This document shows positions 42,642 through 50,958 of a DNA stretch of 64,000 nucleotides, piece by piece. The stretch is from Micromonospora_G sp044901685. GTDB taxonomy: Bacteria; Actinomycetota; Actinomycetes; Mycobacteriales; Micromonosporaceae. The stretch covers positions 57,651 to 121,650 of the forward strand of contig NZ_JBJDPS010000017.1 of the NCBI RefSeq assembly GCF_044901685.1, written 5' to 3'. Both the position numbers and the translations under genes were made by a program. Positions within the stretch are counted from its first letter, which is position 1, and every line of letters starts with the position of its first letter. The notes under the pieces were generated by a model. The model saw only the letters and a program-made list of their open reading frames with translations, made no database searches and had not been told where the DNA came from.

Positions 42642-43949
42642 ATGACCATTGCGGAATGTCGGCTCTGTGGCACGGGATTGACCGAGACGTTCGTCGACCT
42701 GGGCATGTCTCCGCTCTGTGAGAGTTACCTGCCCGCCGAGCGCCTGGACAGCGCCGAGACGTTCTACCCGTTGCACGTGCGGATCTGTTCCCGTTGTCTG
42801 CTCGTGCAACTACCGGCGTACGTGCCCGGAGAGGACATTTTTTCCGACTACGCCTATTTCTCCTCCTATTCCGATTCGTGGGTGGCGCACGCCAAGCGGT
42901 ACGCCGACACCATGACCGAATCCCTCGGTCTCGGGCCGGGGAGTCTGGTCACCGAGGTCGCCAGCAACGACGGCTACCTGTTGCAGCACTTCGTTGCCCG
43001 GGGGATCCCGGTGCTCGGGGTCGAGCCGGCCGCCAACATCGCCGAGGTGGCCCGGGCCAAGGGCATCCGGACCGAGACCGAGTTCCTCGGGGCGGAGACC
43101 GGGGCCACGCTCGCCGCCCGGTACGGCCGGGCCGACCTGGTCGCCGGCAACAACGTCTACGCGCACGTCCCGGACCTGATCGGCTTCACCGCCGGCCTGG
43201 CCGCCCTGGTGAAGCCGACCGGCCTGGTCACGCTCGAGTTCCCGCACCTGCTCCGGCTGATCGAGCGCCGGCAGTACGACACCATCTACCACGAGCACTA
43301 CCAGTACCTCTCCCTGCTCACCGCGCAGCGGGCGCTGGCCACCGCCGGCCTGGCCGTGGCCGACGTCGAGGAACTCTCCTCGCACGGCGGCTCGCTGCGG
43401 GTGCACGCCCGGCCGGCGACGCTCCCGGTCGGTGCGCCGGTGGCCGGCACCGAACCGGGTCGGTCGGAGACGGTGGGCGTCGACCCGACCGGACCGAGCC
43501 TGGGCTGGGAACCGTCGAGCAACGTCAAGTCGGTGCTGGAGGCCGAGGCCGAGGCCGGGTTGCACACGCTCGACGGGCACCGGGGCTTCAGCGAGGCGGT
43601 CTTCACGATCAAGCGCAACCTGCTCGACTTCCTGCTCACCGCGCGGGCGGAGGGGAAGCGGGTGGTCGGGTACGGCGCCCCGGGCAAGGGCAACACGCTG
43701 CTCAACCACTGCGGCATCCGGTCGGACCTGCTGGCGTACACGGTTGACCGGAGCCCGTACAAGCAGGGCAAGTTCCTCCCCGGTACGCACATCCCGATCC
43801 ACCAGCCCGAGCGGCTGGCCCAGGACCGCCCGGACTACGTGCTGGTCCTGCCGTGGAACCTGCGTACCGAGATCTCCGCCCAGTTGGCGTACGTCCGCGA
43901 GTGGGGCGGCCGGCTGGTCTACCCCATCCCGGAGCTAGAGGTGGTCTGA
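42642..43949 (+). CDS. NDP-sugar C-methyltransferase (TcaB9/TylC3-like)
   Basis: Predicted SAM-dependent C-methyltransferase of a nucleotide deoxysugar, 435 aa. N-terminal zinc motif CRLCG and CSRCLLV; SAM-binding VTEVASNDGYLLQHF; catalytic motif YHEHYQYLSL, which holds the Glu-His pair and Tyr known from C-3 methyltransferases such as TcaB9; C-terminal domain with VVGYGAPGKGNTLLN. Residues about 265-305 are a low-complexity insertion (GAPVAGTEPGRSETVG). ATG 42642 is used; upstream in-frame codons to 42582 lack similarity. It overlaps the next gene by one base (TGATG). Confidence 0.87.
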   Translation: MTIAECRLCGTGLTETFVDLGMSPLCESYLPAERLDSAETFYPLHVRICSRCLLVQLPAYVPGEDIFSDYAYFSSYSDSWVAHAKRYADTMTESLGLGPGSLVTEVASNDGYLLQHFVARGIPVLGVEPAANIAEVARAKGIRTETEFLGAETGATLAARYGRADLVAGNNVYAHVPDLIGFTAGLAALVKPTGLVTLEFPHLLRLIERRQYDTIYHEHYQYLSLLTAQRALATAGLAVADVEELSSHGGSLRVHARPATLPVGAPVAGTEPGRSETVGVDPTGPSLGWEPSSNVKSVLEAEAEAGLHTLDGHRGFSEAVFTIKRNLLDFLLTARAEGKRVVGYGAPGKGNTLLNHCGIRSDLLAYTVDRSPYKQGKFLPGTHIPIHQPERLAQDRPDYVLVLPWNLRTEISAQLAYVREWGGRLVYPIPELEVV

Positions 43950-44812
43950 TGAAGGTCGTCCTGTTCTGCGGCGGACTCGGAATGCGGATGCGGGAAGGTG
44001 CCGCGTCGGCGCCCAAACCGATGGCCATGATCGGCGATCGGCCGCTGCTCTGGCACGTCATGCGCTATTACGCCCACTTCGGACATAAAGACTTCATCCT
44101 CTGTCTCGGCTACGGCGCCGCCGCCGTCAAGGACTACTTCCTGCACTACGACGAGACGCTCTCCAACGACTTCACCCTCACCATGGGGGGTCGGGACGTG
44201 CGCCTGTTCGCCACCGACATCACCGACTGGAACATCACCTTCATCGACACCGGCCTCGGTGCGACCATCGGCGAGCGGCTGATGCGGGTGCGCCGGCACG
44301 TCGAGGGTGAGGAGATGTTCCTCGCCAACTACGCCGACACGCTCACCGACGCGCCCCTGCCGGCGATGATCGACCGGTTCCGGGCCTCGACCGCCACGGC
44401 CAGCCTGCTCGCCGTGCCGGTGCAGTCGACCCACCACGTGATCGACATCGACGAGTCCGACCAGGTGAGCCGGGTCCGGCCGATCCGCGAGCTGATGCAG
44501 TGGGAGAACGGCGGCTACTTCGTGCTCCGGCCGGAGATCTTCGAGGAGCTGCGCGAGGGCGAGGACATGGTGCCGCACGCGTTCGACCGGTTGTTGCCGC
44601 AGCGGCGCCTGATGGCGCAGCGCTACACCGGCTTCTGGCGGGCCGCCGACACCTTTAAGGACCGGGCCGAGCTGGAACAGCTCTACCACTCCGCCTCCTG
44701 CCCGTGGATGCTCTGGGACGCCAACCGGCACAGCGGGGCGCCGATCCCCGCGCCGCTCGGTGTCGGCATCCACCCCCCGACCGGAACCGACGTCCCGGCC
44801 CTGATCCACTGA
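43949..44812 (+). CDS. rfbF: Nucleotidyltransferase, glucose-1-phosphate cytidylyltransferase-like
   Basis: Sugar-1-phosphate nucleotidyltransferase of 287 aa that would activate a hexose-1-phosphate, probably to CDP-glucose. The signature is VVLFCGGLGMRMREGAASAPKPM, given here as the start of the pyrophosphorylase loop; the remaining motifs are ILCLGYGAAAVKDYF, FLANYADTLTD and WENGGYFVLRPEIF. Compared with RfbF, the second region TLTMGGRDVRLF is similar. ATG 43949 overlaps the preceding stop by one base, and its own stop overlaps the PIG-L start likewise. CDP specificity is inferred from resemblance. Confidence 0.8.
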   Translation: MKVVLFCGGLGMRMREGAASAPKPMAMIGDRPLLWHVMRYYAHFGHKDFILCLGYGAAAVKDYFLHYDETLSNDFTLTMGGRDVRLFATDITDWNITFIDTGLGATIGERLMRVRRHVEGEEMFLANYADTLTDAPLPAMIDRFRASTATASLLAVPVQSTHHVIDIDESDQVSRVRPIRELMQWENGGYFVLRPEIFEELREGEDMVPHAFDRLLPQRRLMAQRYTGFWRAADTFKDRAELEQLYHSASCPWMLWDANRHSGAPIPAPLGVGIHPPTGTDVPALIH

Positions 44813-45450
44813 TGGCGTCGCTGCGGCTGAGCGGGGTCCGCTCACTGGTTCTGGTCGGGGCGCACCCGGACGACATCGAGATCGGCGCCGGCGGACTGCT
44901 GCTGGCGCTCGGTGCGGCCAACCCCGGGCTGCGGGTGCGCTACCTCCTGCTCACCGGCAGCCCCGCCCGGCAGGCCGAGGCCCGTGCCGCTGCGGCCGCC
45001 TTCCTGCCCGGCGCCCGGATCGACTTCGACCTGCACGACCTGCCCGACGGGCGGGTCCCGGCGCACTGGGCGCGGGCCAAGGCAGCCGTGGACGCGGCCG
45101 CCGCCGCGAGCGACCCCGACCTGGTGCTGGCTCCGACGCCGGACGATGCCCACCAGGACCACCGCACCCTGGCCGAACTGGTACCCACCTCGTTTCGCCG
45201 CGCGTCGGTGTTGCACTATGAAATCCCGAAGTGGGACGGTGACCTGGGCCGGCGCAACCTTTACCTGCCGCTCACCGACGAGCAGGCCCGGCGCAAGGTG
45301 GAGTTGCTACACACCAGTTACCCGTCCCAGAAGGACCGGGACTGGTGGGACGACGAGGTCTTCCTCGGGCTGGCCCGGTTGCGGGGTATGGAATGCCGAT
45401 CCCGGTACGCCGAGGCGTTCCGGTGTGAGAAAGCGGTAATCGAGCTATGA
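44812..45450 (+). CDS. PIG-L family N-acetyl-sugar deacetylase
   Basis: Zinc-dependent deacetylase of the LmbE/PIG-L family, 212 aa. The metal motif is GAHPDDIEIGAGG, and the second conserved site is PDDAHQDHRTLAEL (Asp/His). Members remove acetyl groups from GlcNAc-containing lipids, mycothiol precursors or antibiotics. Its position in the nucleotide-sugar operon, with one-base overlap to the cytidylyltransferase, suggests action on a sugar or lipid intermediate of the polymer. The start is fixed by the overlap. Confidence 0.87.
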   Translation: MASLRLSGVRSLVLVGAHPDDIEIGAGGLLLALGAANPGLRVRYLLLTGSPARQAEARAAAAAFLPGARIDFDLHDLPDGRVPAHWARAKAAVDAAAAASDPDLVLAPTPDDAHQDHRTLAELVPTSFRRASVLHYEIPKWDGDLGRRNLYLPLTDEQARRKVELLHTSYPSQKDRDWWDDEVFLGLARLRGMECRSRYAEAFRCEKAVIEL

Positions 45451-45472
45451 CCCAGCACAGCGAGCCGGCCCG

Positions 45473-46774
45473 ATGAGCGGCGAGGCGCTCTCCGCCTGCC
45501 TGTTCGGCGTACCGGGCGCCCACCTCAACCTCGGGGTGGGCGCGTTGCGCGCGGCGACGCTCGGCGGGTTGCTGGCACGGGAGCCGGAGGCCGACGTCAC
45601 CGTCTTCGACGACGGCTGGGGCCAGCGCTCCGGGCACGCCTTCGTCGGCGGTCGCCCGGTGTCGATCTCCCTCGCCGGAGCCCGCCACTCCCGCCGCTAC
45701 CACCGGCCCGAGTCGTACCTGAACATGCGGGTCAGTGCCGCTCTGGGGGGACTCGGTAACTCCGGCGTGGCCCGGATCGACCGGGCCGACGTGGTGCTCG
45801 ACGTCAGCGGCGGGGACAGCTTCAGCGACATCTACGGCGAGCACCGGTTCCGTACGGTGGCCTGGCCGAAGCGGCTCACCCTGCTCCGCCGCCGCCCGCT
45901 GGTGCTCTTGCCGCAGACCTACGGGCCGTTCCGCTCCGACCGGATCCGGGCCGAGGCGGCGGCGCTCACCCGGGGCGCCGCGATGGCCTGGGCCCGGGAC
46001 CCGGAGAGCTACCTGGCCCTCGGCGAGCTGCTCGGCCCGGACCTGGATCCGGCCCGGCACCGCGAGGGGGTCGACGTGGCGTTCGCGCTGGAGCAGCGGC
46101 AACCCGACTCCCCGGCGCTGGACACGCTGGAGCGGTGGTTCGCCGCCGCGCCCGGCCCGGTGGTCGGGATCAACGTCAGCGGGCTGATGGCGCGGGCCGA
46201 GGGCAGGGCCCAGTTCGGTCTTGCCGCCGACAGTGCCGAGGTGGCCCGCCGGCTCTGCGAGCGGCTGCTCGACGAGCCGGACACCCGCGTGATCATCGTG
46301 CCGCACGTGCGTACGCCGCAGGGCACCGACGACGACACCGCCGCGAGCGAGCGGTTGCACGCCGCCCTGGTGGGGCGCTACGGCGACCGGATCACGGTCA
46401 GCCCGCCCGGCCTCGACCCGCACCAGACCAAGTGGGTGATCGCCCGCACCACCTGGTTCTGCGGCATGCGCATGCACGCCACCATCGCCGCCCTCTCCAC
46501 CGGCGTGCCGGTGGCGAACATCGCGTACAGCCTGAAGGCACGTGGTGTGTTCGCCAGCGTCGGCCAGGAGCGGCACGTGGCGGATGCCCGCAAGCTCGCC
46601 GACGACGACCTGCTCGACGCGCTCTGGACCTCGTGGACCTCGCGCGCGGCCACCGCCGTCGAACTCGCCGAGCGGATCCCGGTGGCGGTCGCCCGCGCGG
46701 GGGAGCAGATGGACGAGATTGTCGCGCTGGCCCGCGCGGAGCGGGCCCGGCGCGGAGCGGGAGCACGCCGATGA
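45473..46774 (+). CDS. Polysaccharide pyruvyl transferase family protein
   Basis: Predicted transferase of 433 aa that would add a pyruvate ketal from PEP to a sugar. It has the family layout: N-terminal NLGVGALRAATLGG, VLDVSGGDSFSDIYG, LLPQTYGPFRSD, VGINVSGLM, VIIVPHVRTPQG and a C-terminal FCGMRMHATIAALSTGVPV with VANIAYSLKARGVF. The gap to the PIG-L gene is 22 nt; it overlaps the FrhB-like gene by 4 nt. Some members of this family are thought to transfer other groups, so pyruvylation is an inference. Confidence 0.87.
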   Translation: MSGEALSACLFGVPGAHLNLGVGALRAATLGGLLAREPEADVTVFDDGWGQRSGHAFVGGRPVSISLAGARHSRRYHRPESYLNMRVSAALGGLGNSGVARIDRADVVLDVSGGDSFSDIYGEHRFRTVAWPKRLTLLRRRPLVLLPQTYGPFRSDRIRAEAAALTRGAAMAWARDPESYLALGELLGPDLDPARHREGVDVAFALEQRQPDSPALDTLERWFAAAPGPVVGINVSGLMARAEGRAQFGLAADSAEVARRLCERLLDEPDTRVIIVPHVRTPQGTDDDTAASERLHAALVGRYGDRITVSPPGLDPHQTKWVIARTTWFCGMRMHATIAALSTGVPVANIAYSLKARGVFASVGQERHVADARKLADDDLLDALWTSWTSRAATAVELAERIPVAVARAGEQMDEIVALARAERARRGAGARR

Positions 46775-48066
46775 GCCGGCCGCGGACCGTGCACGACGTC
46801 GCCGAGCACAAGCTCTGCACCGGCTGTGGCGTCTGCGCCTACCTCGCCCCGGACGAGATCCGGATGGTCGACGTGCTCGACCAGGGCCGTCGCCCGATCC
46901 CGATCACGCCGGTCGGTGGCGGCACCGGTGGCGCCGCCGCCGCGCTGGCCTGCTGCCCCGGGGTCAAGCTGGAGCACGAGACGGGTGCGCCGGCACCGGG
47001 CGAGATCCCGGAGCTGCGGGCCGCCTGGGGTCCGGTCCGCAAGATCTGGGAGGGGTACGCCGCCGACCCGGAGATCCGGTTCGCCGGCTCCAGCGGCGGG
47101 GTGGCCACCGCGCTGGCCGCGTACTGCCTGGAGCGGGAGGGGATGACCGGGGCGCTGCACATCGGTGCCCGAGCGGACGTGCCGTACCTGAACGAGACCC
47201 GGTTGTCGCGCGGCCGCGACGAGTTGCTGGCCGCCGCCGGCTCCCGGTACGCCCCGGCCAGCCCGGCCGACCGGCTCGACCTGATCGAGTCGGCCGAGTC
47301 CCCGTGTGTCTTCATCGGCAAGCCCTGCGACGTCGCCGCGGTACGGATGGCCCGTCGGGTACGCCCCGCGCTGGACGCCAAGGTCGGCCTGACCATCGCG
47401 GTCTTCTGCGCCGGCACCCCGAGCACCGCCGGCACCCTGGAGATGATGCGTCAACTCGGGGTGACCGACCCGGACCGGGCGGAGTCCGTGCACTACCGGG
47501 GCAACGGCTGGCCGGGACTGGCCCGCACCCGTACGGTGGACGACCCGCCGGGGGAGTCGCGCACGCTCACCTACGAGCAGTCCTGGGGCGACATCCTGCA
47601 AAAACACCGGCAGTGGCGCTGTTACCTCTGCGCCGACCACACCGGCGAGTTCGCCGACGTGGCGGTCGGCGACCCGTGGTACCGGCCGACCGGTGACGAC
47701 CCGGGGCGTTCGCTCGTGCTCGCCCGCACCGAGCGCGGGGTACGCCTGATCGAGGCGGCGATCGCGGCCGGCGCGCTGGTGCTGGAGCCGGTGGCGGCGC
47801 GGATCCTGCCGGCGTCGCAGCCGAACCTGCTCCGGGCCCGGGGTGCGGTCTGGGGTCGGATGAGCACGCTGCGGGCGGCCGGTCTGATGACGCCGCGACT
47901 GCGCCGGTTGCCGATGGCCCGGATGTGGTTCCGGCACCTCTCCACCCGGGAGAAGCTCCAGTCGACGGTCGGTACGGTACGCCGGATCAGGCGCAAGCGG
48001 CTGCGTGAGCCGGCCGTGCTGACCCCGTACCGGGACACCCCCTACGACCGCTCGGTCAGCGGATAG
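46771..48066 (+). CDS. FrhB/FdhB-like (coenzyme F420 hydrogenase beta) iron-sulfur flavoprotein
   Basis: Protein of 431 aa. A ferredoxin-like cluster motif CTGCGVC lies at residues about 16-22, followed by a Cys-rich-spaced second site CYLCADHTGEFADVAVGDPWY. The middle has AGSSGGVATALAAY and KPCDVAAVRMA, as in FrhB_FdhB N and C domains that bind FAD and F420. Genes like this often sit beside pyruvyl transferases in bacterial polysaccharide loci, but the reaction is unknown; reduction of a sugar or pyruvyl group is a guess. ATG 46771 overlaps the upstream stop (ATGA). Confidence 0.85.
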   Translation: MSRPRTVHDVAEHKLCTGCGVCAYLAPDEIRMVDVLDQGRRPIPITPVGGGTGGAAAALACCPGVKLEHETGAPAPGEIPELRAAWGPVRKIWEGYAADPEIRFAGSSGGVATALAAYCLEREGMTGALHIGARADVPYLNETRLSRGRDELLAAAGSRYAPASPADRLDLIESAESPCVFIGKPCDVAAVRMARRVRPALDAKVGLTIAVFCAGTPSTAGTLEMMRQLGVTDPDRAESVHYRGNGWPGLARTRTVDDPPGESRTLTYEQSWGDILQKHRQWRCYLCADHTGEFADVAVGDPWYRPTGDDPGRSLVLARTERGVRLIEAAIAAGALVLEPVAARILPASQPNLLRARGAVWGRMSTLRAAGLMTPRLRRLPMARMWFRHLSTREKLQSTVGTVRRIRRKRLREPAVLTPYRDTPYDRSVSG

Positions 48067-48145
48067 GCGCTCCACCCGCCGGCCGGGCCCTGGTGGGCGC
48101 GATGGTGCGCGAACCGGGCGGCGGGTGCGTCGCGCCCGGGCCGGG

Positions 48146-49504
48146 TCAGCGGACGACCGGCTGGCCGCTGTCGAACCAGACGTTGCTGCCCCGGTCCCAG
48201 GTGATCCCGACGTGGTCCGAGCGGGCGATGACGCCGTAGCGGAAGTTACGGCCGAACCGGTTGCCCCGAATCACGATGTTCGACGCCACCAGGTCGTCCC
48301 GGACCCCGATCGAATAGTTGCCGCCGTCGCAGTAGTTCTCCTCCACCAGCAGGTTGGTGACGGAGTCGCTGGTGGTGGAGCCGATCATCAGGCAGGCGTT
48401 GAGCGGGTCGCTGGTGCCGGGCCTGTGCGGTTCGAGCCGGTTGTGGCGTACCACGATGTTGTCCCCGCCGGTGGTCTGGAGGGTGTCGTTGTGCGAGTCC
48501 GGCGTCCGGGCGAGGTCGTGGATCCAGGAGTCGACCACGGTGGTGTTGGCGCTCAGCCGGGGGCCGTCGATCACGTTGTGGATGTTCACCCGCCGCAGCG
48601 TGTAGTTGGCACAGCAGACCGCGGACGAGTTCTTGCCCATCCCGTTGATCTCGACGTCCTCCACCACCAGGTCGCGGACCGACTCGTAGGTACGGATCGA
48701 GAAGGTGGCGCTGTCGCAGGTGATCCGAGAGTTGCGGATGGTGACGTTCTTCGCCCGTACCGTGACGCAGCCGACGATGTCCAGGTTGCTGACCACCGCG
48801 CCCGGCTCGCGCAGGTCCAACGAGCCGGACGGCCGCAACTGCGTGCCGGGCGGTACGCCGGTGCTCTGCGCGCCCGGCCAGTAGCTCATCGGGGTCGGCG
48901 CGCTGGCGGCGCGCTCGCCGGCCGGTGTCTCGGTGCCGAAGTCCTTCGGGCTCGGCAGGGCGGCCACCGAGCGGTCCGGCGTGAACGGACGGCCGTTCGC
49001 CCGGGAGTCCACGATGTCGGCCGGTGCCTCGGCGGTCTGCCGGAACGGCTGCCGGCACCCGTTCACCCGGACCCGGAGTGCCGAGTAGCCGCCGGGGACG
49101 ATGCCGTCGGTCTGGTCGTCGGCACACTCGATCTGGGTGTCCTCGATGACCGTGTCGCGCACCCCGGCCCGGATCCGTACGGCGGCGTCGCCATCGGTGG
49201 CGACGGTGACCCGGCGCAGCGTCACGCGGTCCGCGGCGATCTCGATCGGCCGGTTGATCGTCTGTCCCCAGACCACCGTGTCCGGTTCGTCGATCACCAG
49301 TGGACCGTCCCGCCCGGGTCCGGCAATGGTCACGACGAGATAGCCGGCGCCGGCCACCACGGCCAGACAGATGCCGACGACAACCACGAGCAGGCGCCGG
49401 GACGCGCGGGCCGGGGAAGGGCCGTCCGCGTCGGTGGTGCCGTCGAGGCCCGGTTCGTCGGGGGTGGACGGGGTGGCCGGCGGTAGCGATTCGTCACCGG
49501 TCAT
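48146..49504 (-). CDS. Membrane-anchored right-handed parallel beta-helix protein
   Basis: Type II membrane protein of 452 aa: a polar N-terminus rich in Asp/Pro, one helix at about 38-60, then an extracellular beta-helix. The repeating rungs are of the NVTIRNSRITC, LVVEDVEING, YTLRRVNIHNV, LVEENYCDG and IVIRGNRFGRN type, common in pectate-lyase-like and carbohydrate-sulfatase-like proteins. It may trim or bind the polymer made by the neighbouring genes. GAGGGGGG precedes the ATG at 49504. It is convergent with the plus-strand operon. Confidence 0.82.
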   Translation of the reverse strand: MTGDESLPPATPSTPDEPGLDGTTDADGPSPARASRRLLVVVVGICLAVVAGAGYLVVTIAGPGRDGPLVIDEPDTVVWGQTINRPIEIAADRVTLRRVTVATDGDAAVRIRAGVRDTVIEDTQIECADDQTDGIVPGGYSALRVRVNGCRQPFRQTAEAPADIVDSRANGRPFTPDRSVAALPSPKDFGTETPAGERAASAPTPMSYWPGAQSTGVPPGTQLRPSGSLDLREPGAVVSNLDIVGCVTVRAKNVTIRNSRITCDSATFSIRTYESVRDLVVEDVEINGMGKNSSAVCCANYTLRRVNIHNVIDGPRLSANTTVVDSWIHDLARTPDSHNDTLQTTGGDNIVVRHNRLEPHRPGTSDPLNACLMIGSTTSDSVTNLLVEENYCDGGNYSIGVRDDLVASNIVIRGNRFGRNFRYGVIARSDHVGITWDRGSNVWFDSGQPVVR

Positions 49505-49598
49505 CGATGCCCCCCTCAGAGATCAAGAATGATCCTACAAGTGGGTACGGAAGCGAGGAATTGTTCGTTCTGACAAATTGCGGACTGACCCGATCCGG

Positions 49599-50831
49599 TC
49601 ACCGTCTCTGCTGACGCGGCAGTACCACCTCGCGCAGGATCAGTTGGATCGCCGCCATCGCGGGAATCGCCACCAGGGCGCCGATGACGCCGAAGAGAGC
49701 CACTCCCACCAGGGCCGCGACGATCGCCGCGACGTCGTTCACCTTGACCGACCGCTCCATCACCTTGGGGTAGATCAGGTAATTCTCGAGTTGCTGGTAG
49801 ATGACGAAGAAGACGAGACAGGCGATTCCCGCCGGCAGATCCGTGGCGAATCCCACCAGGCTGACGATCACCGCGCCGAGGGTCGCGCCGATCTGCGGTA
49901 CGAGGTCGCAGACCGCCACCACGACGGCGAGCGCGAACGGGTACGCCAACCCGACGATGATGGCGAAGACAAACGTACAGAGCCCGGCGAGGACCGCGAT
50001 CGCCAGCGCGCCGACCATGTACGCGCCCACCTTGGCGAGGATCTCGTCGGTGATCAGGGTGACCCGGTGCCGCCGTGACGCGGGCACCAGCGCGTAGCCG
50101 AGCGTCTTCAACCGGTCGAAGGCGGACATGAAGTAGATGGTCAGGACCAGTACGGTCAGCACGTTGAAGATGGCGCCGAAGATGAACTGGGCGCCGCCGA
50201 ACACCCCGCCGACCGCCTGTCCGATCGTCTCCGGGTTCGCCGCCGCCTGGGCCCGTTCCATCAGGTCGTACCGCTCGACCAGGTGGTTCACGGTCGCGTT
50301 GCGGCGCAGCTCCTCGACGTACGTGGGGACCTGCTCGAGGAACTGACCGGTCTGGGTCACCACCGGCGGAACCAGTGCGAAGATCCCGCCGGCCAGCACC
50401 AGCAGCACGGTCAGCGCGACCACCGTCACGGCGAACCCGTGCGCGAGCCCCCAGCGGCGCAGCCGGTCCACCGCGGGGTTGAGCCCGATGGCGAGGAAGA
50501 GCGCGATGAAGATCAGGATCAACATCGAGGCGGCGCCGCGTACGGCGAGGAAGGTCGCGTACGCCACCAGCAGTCCCAGGCCGCCGGTGAAGCCGACCAG
50601 GAAGGGGCTGCGGCGCAGTGGCCGTCCGGGCTGCCCGAAGCGACCGCCGGTCGGGTAGTCCCGATCGTCCGGGTCCCGCTCCACGCCACCGGTCGGCGTC
50701 GACCCGTCGACCCCGGGCGCGGTCCCGCCCGGGGCACCCGTCCCCGCCGGCACGTCGACCCGGCGTTGTGCCGGGGGCGACGCCGACTGCTCGTCCTCGG
50801 CTGCCCCCGCCTCCGGCTCCCTGCCCGTCAC
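49599..50831 (-). CDS. AI-2E family transporter (UPF0118)
   Basis: Membrane protein of 410 aa. The first 75 residues are a polar, Asp/Pro/Gly-rich extension. Then eight hydrophobic segments follow in the AI-2E/UPF0118 pattern, including the PPVVTQTGQFLEQVPTYVEEL soluble loop and GAYMVGALAIAVLAGLCTFV with the C-terminal YPKVMERSVKVNDVAAIVAALVG. Family members export ions or small molecules; an AI-2 role is not implied. The GTG at 50831 has GGGAGGGG upstream. Confidence 0.88.
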   Translation of the reverse strand: MTGREPEAGAAEDEQSASPPAQRRVDVPAGTGAPGGTAPGVDGSTPTGGVERDPDDRDYPTGGRFGQPGRPLRRSPFLVGFTGGLGLLVAYATFLAVRGAASMLILIFIALFLAIGLNPAVDRLRRWGLAHGFAVTVVALTVLLVLAGGIFALVPPVVTQTGQFLEQVPTYVEELRRNATVNHLVERYDLMERAQAAANPETIGQAVGGVFGGAQFIFGAIFNVLTVLVLTIYFMSAFDRLKTLGYALVPASRRHRVTLITDEILAKVGAYMVGALAIAVLAGLCTFVFAIIVGLAYPFALAVVVAVCDLVPQIGATLGAVIVSLVGFATDLPAGIACLVFFVIYQQLENYLIYPKVMERSVKVNDVAAIVAALVGVALFGVIGALVAIPAMAAIQLILREVVLPRQQRR

Positions 50832-50958
50832 CGGCCCCTCCCGCGTCGCGCTTCCTGTTCCGGCAGGTTATCGGTAGCGGCCCGACCGCGGGGCGGCCGG
50901 GCCGACCGGGGTACGCCCACACCGACGCGCCCGGCGGTGGCGCCGTCGCGGGCGTCGG

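Noticed and set aside
49599..50831. Autoinducer-2 exporter
   Set aside because: The family name is historical; sequence supports only a UPF0118 permease of unknown substrate.
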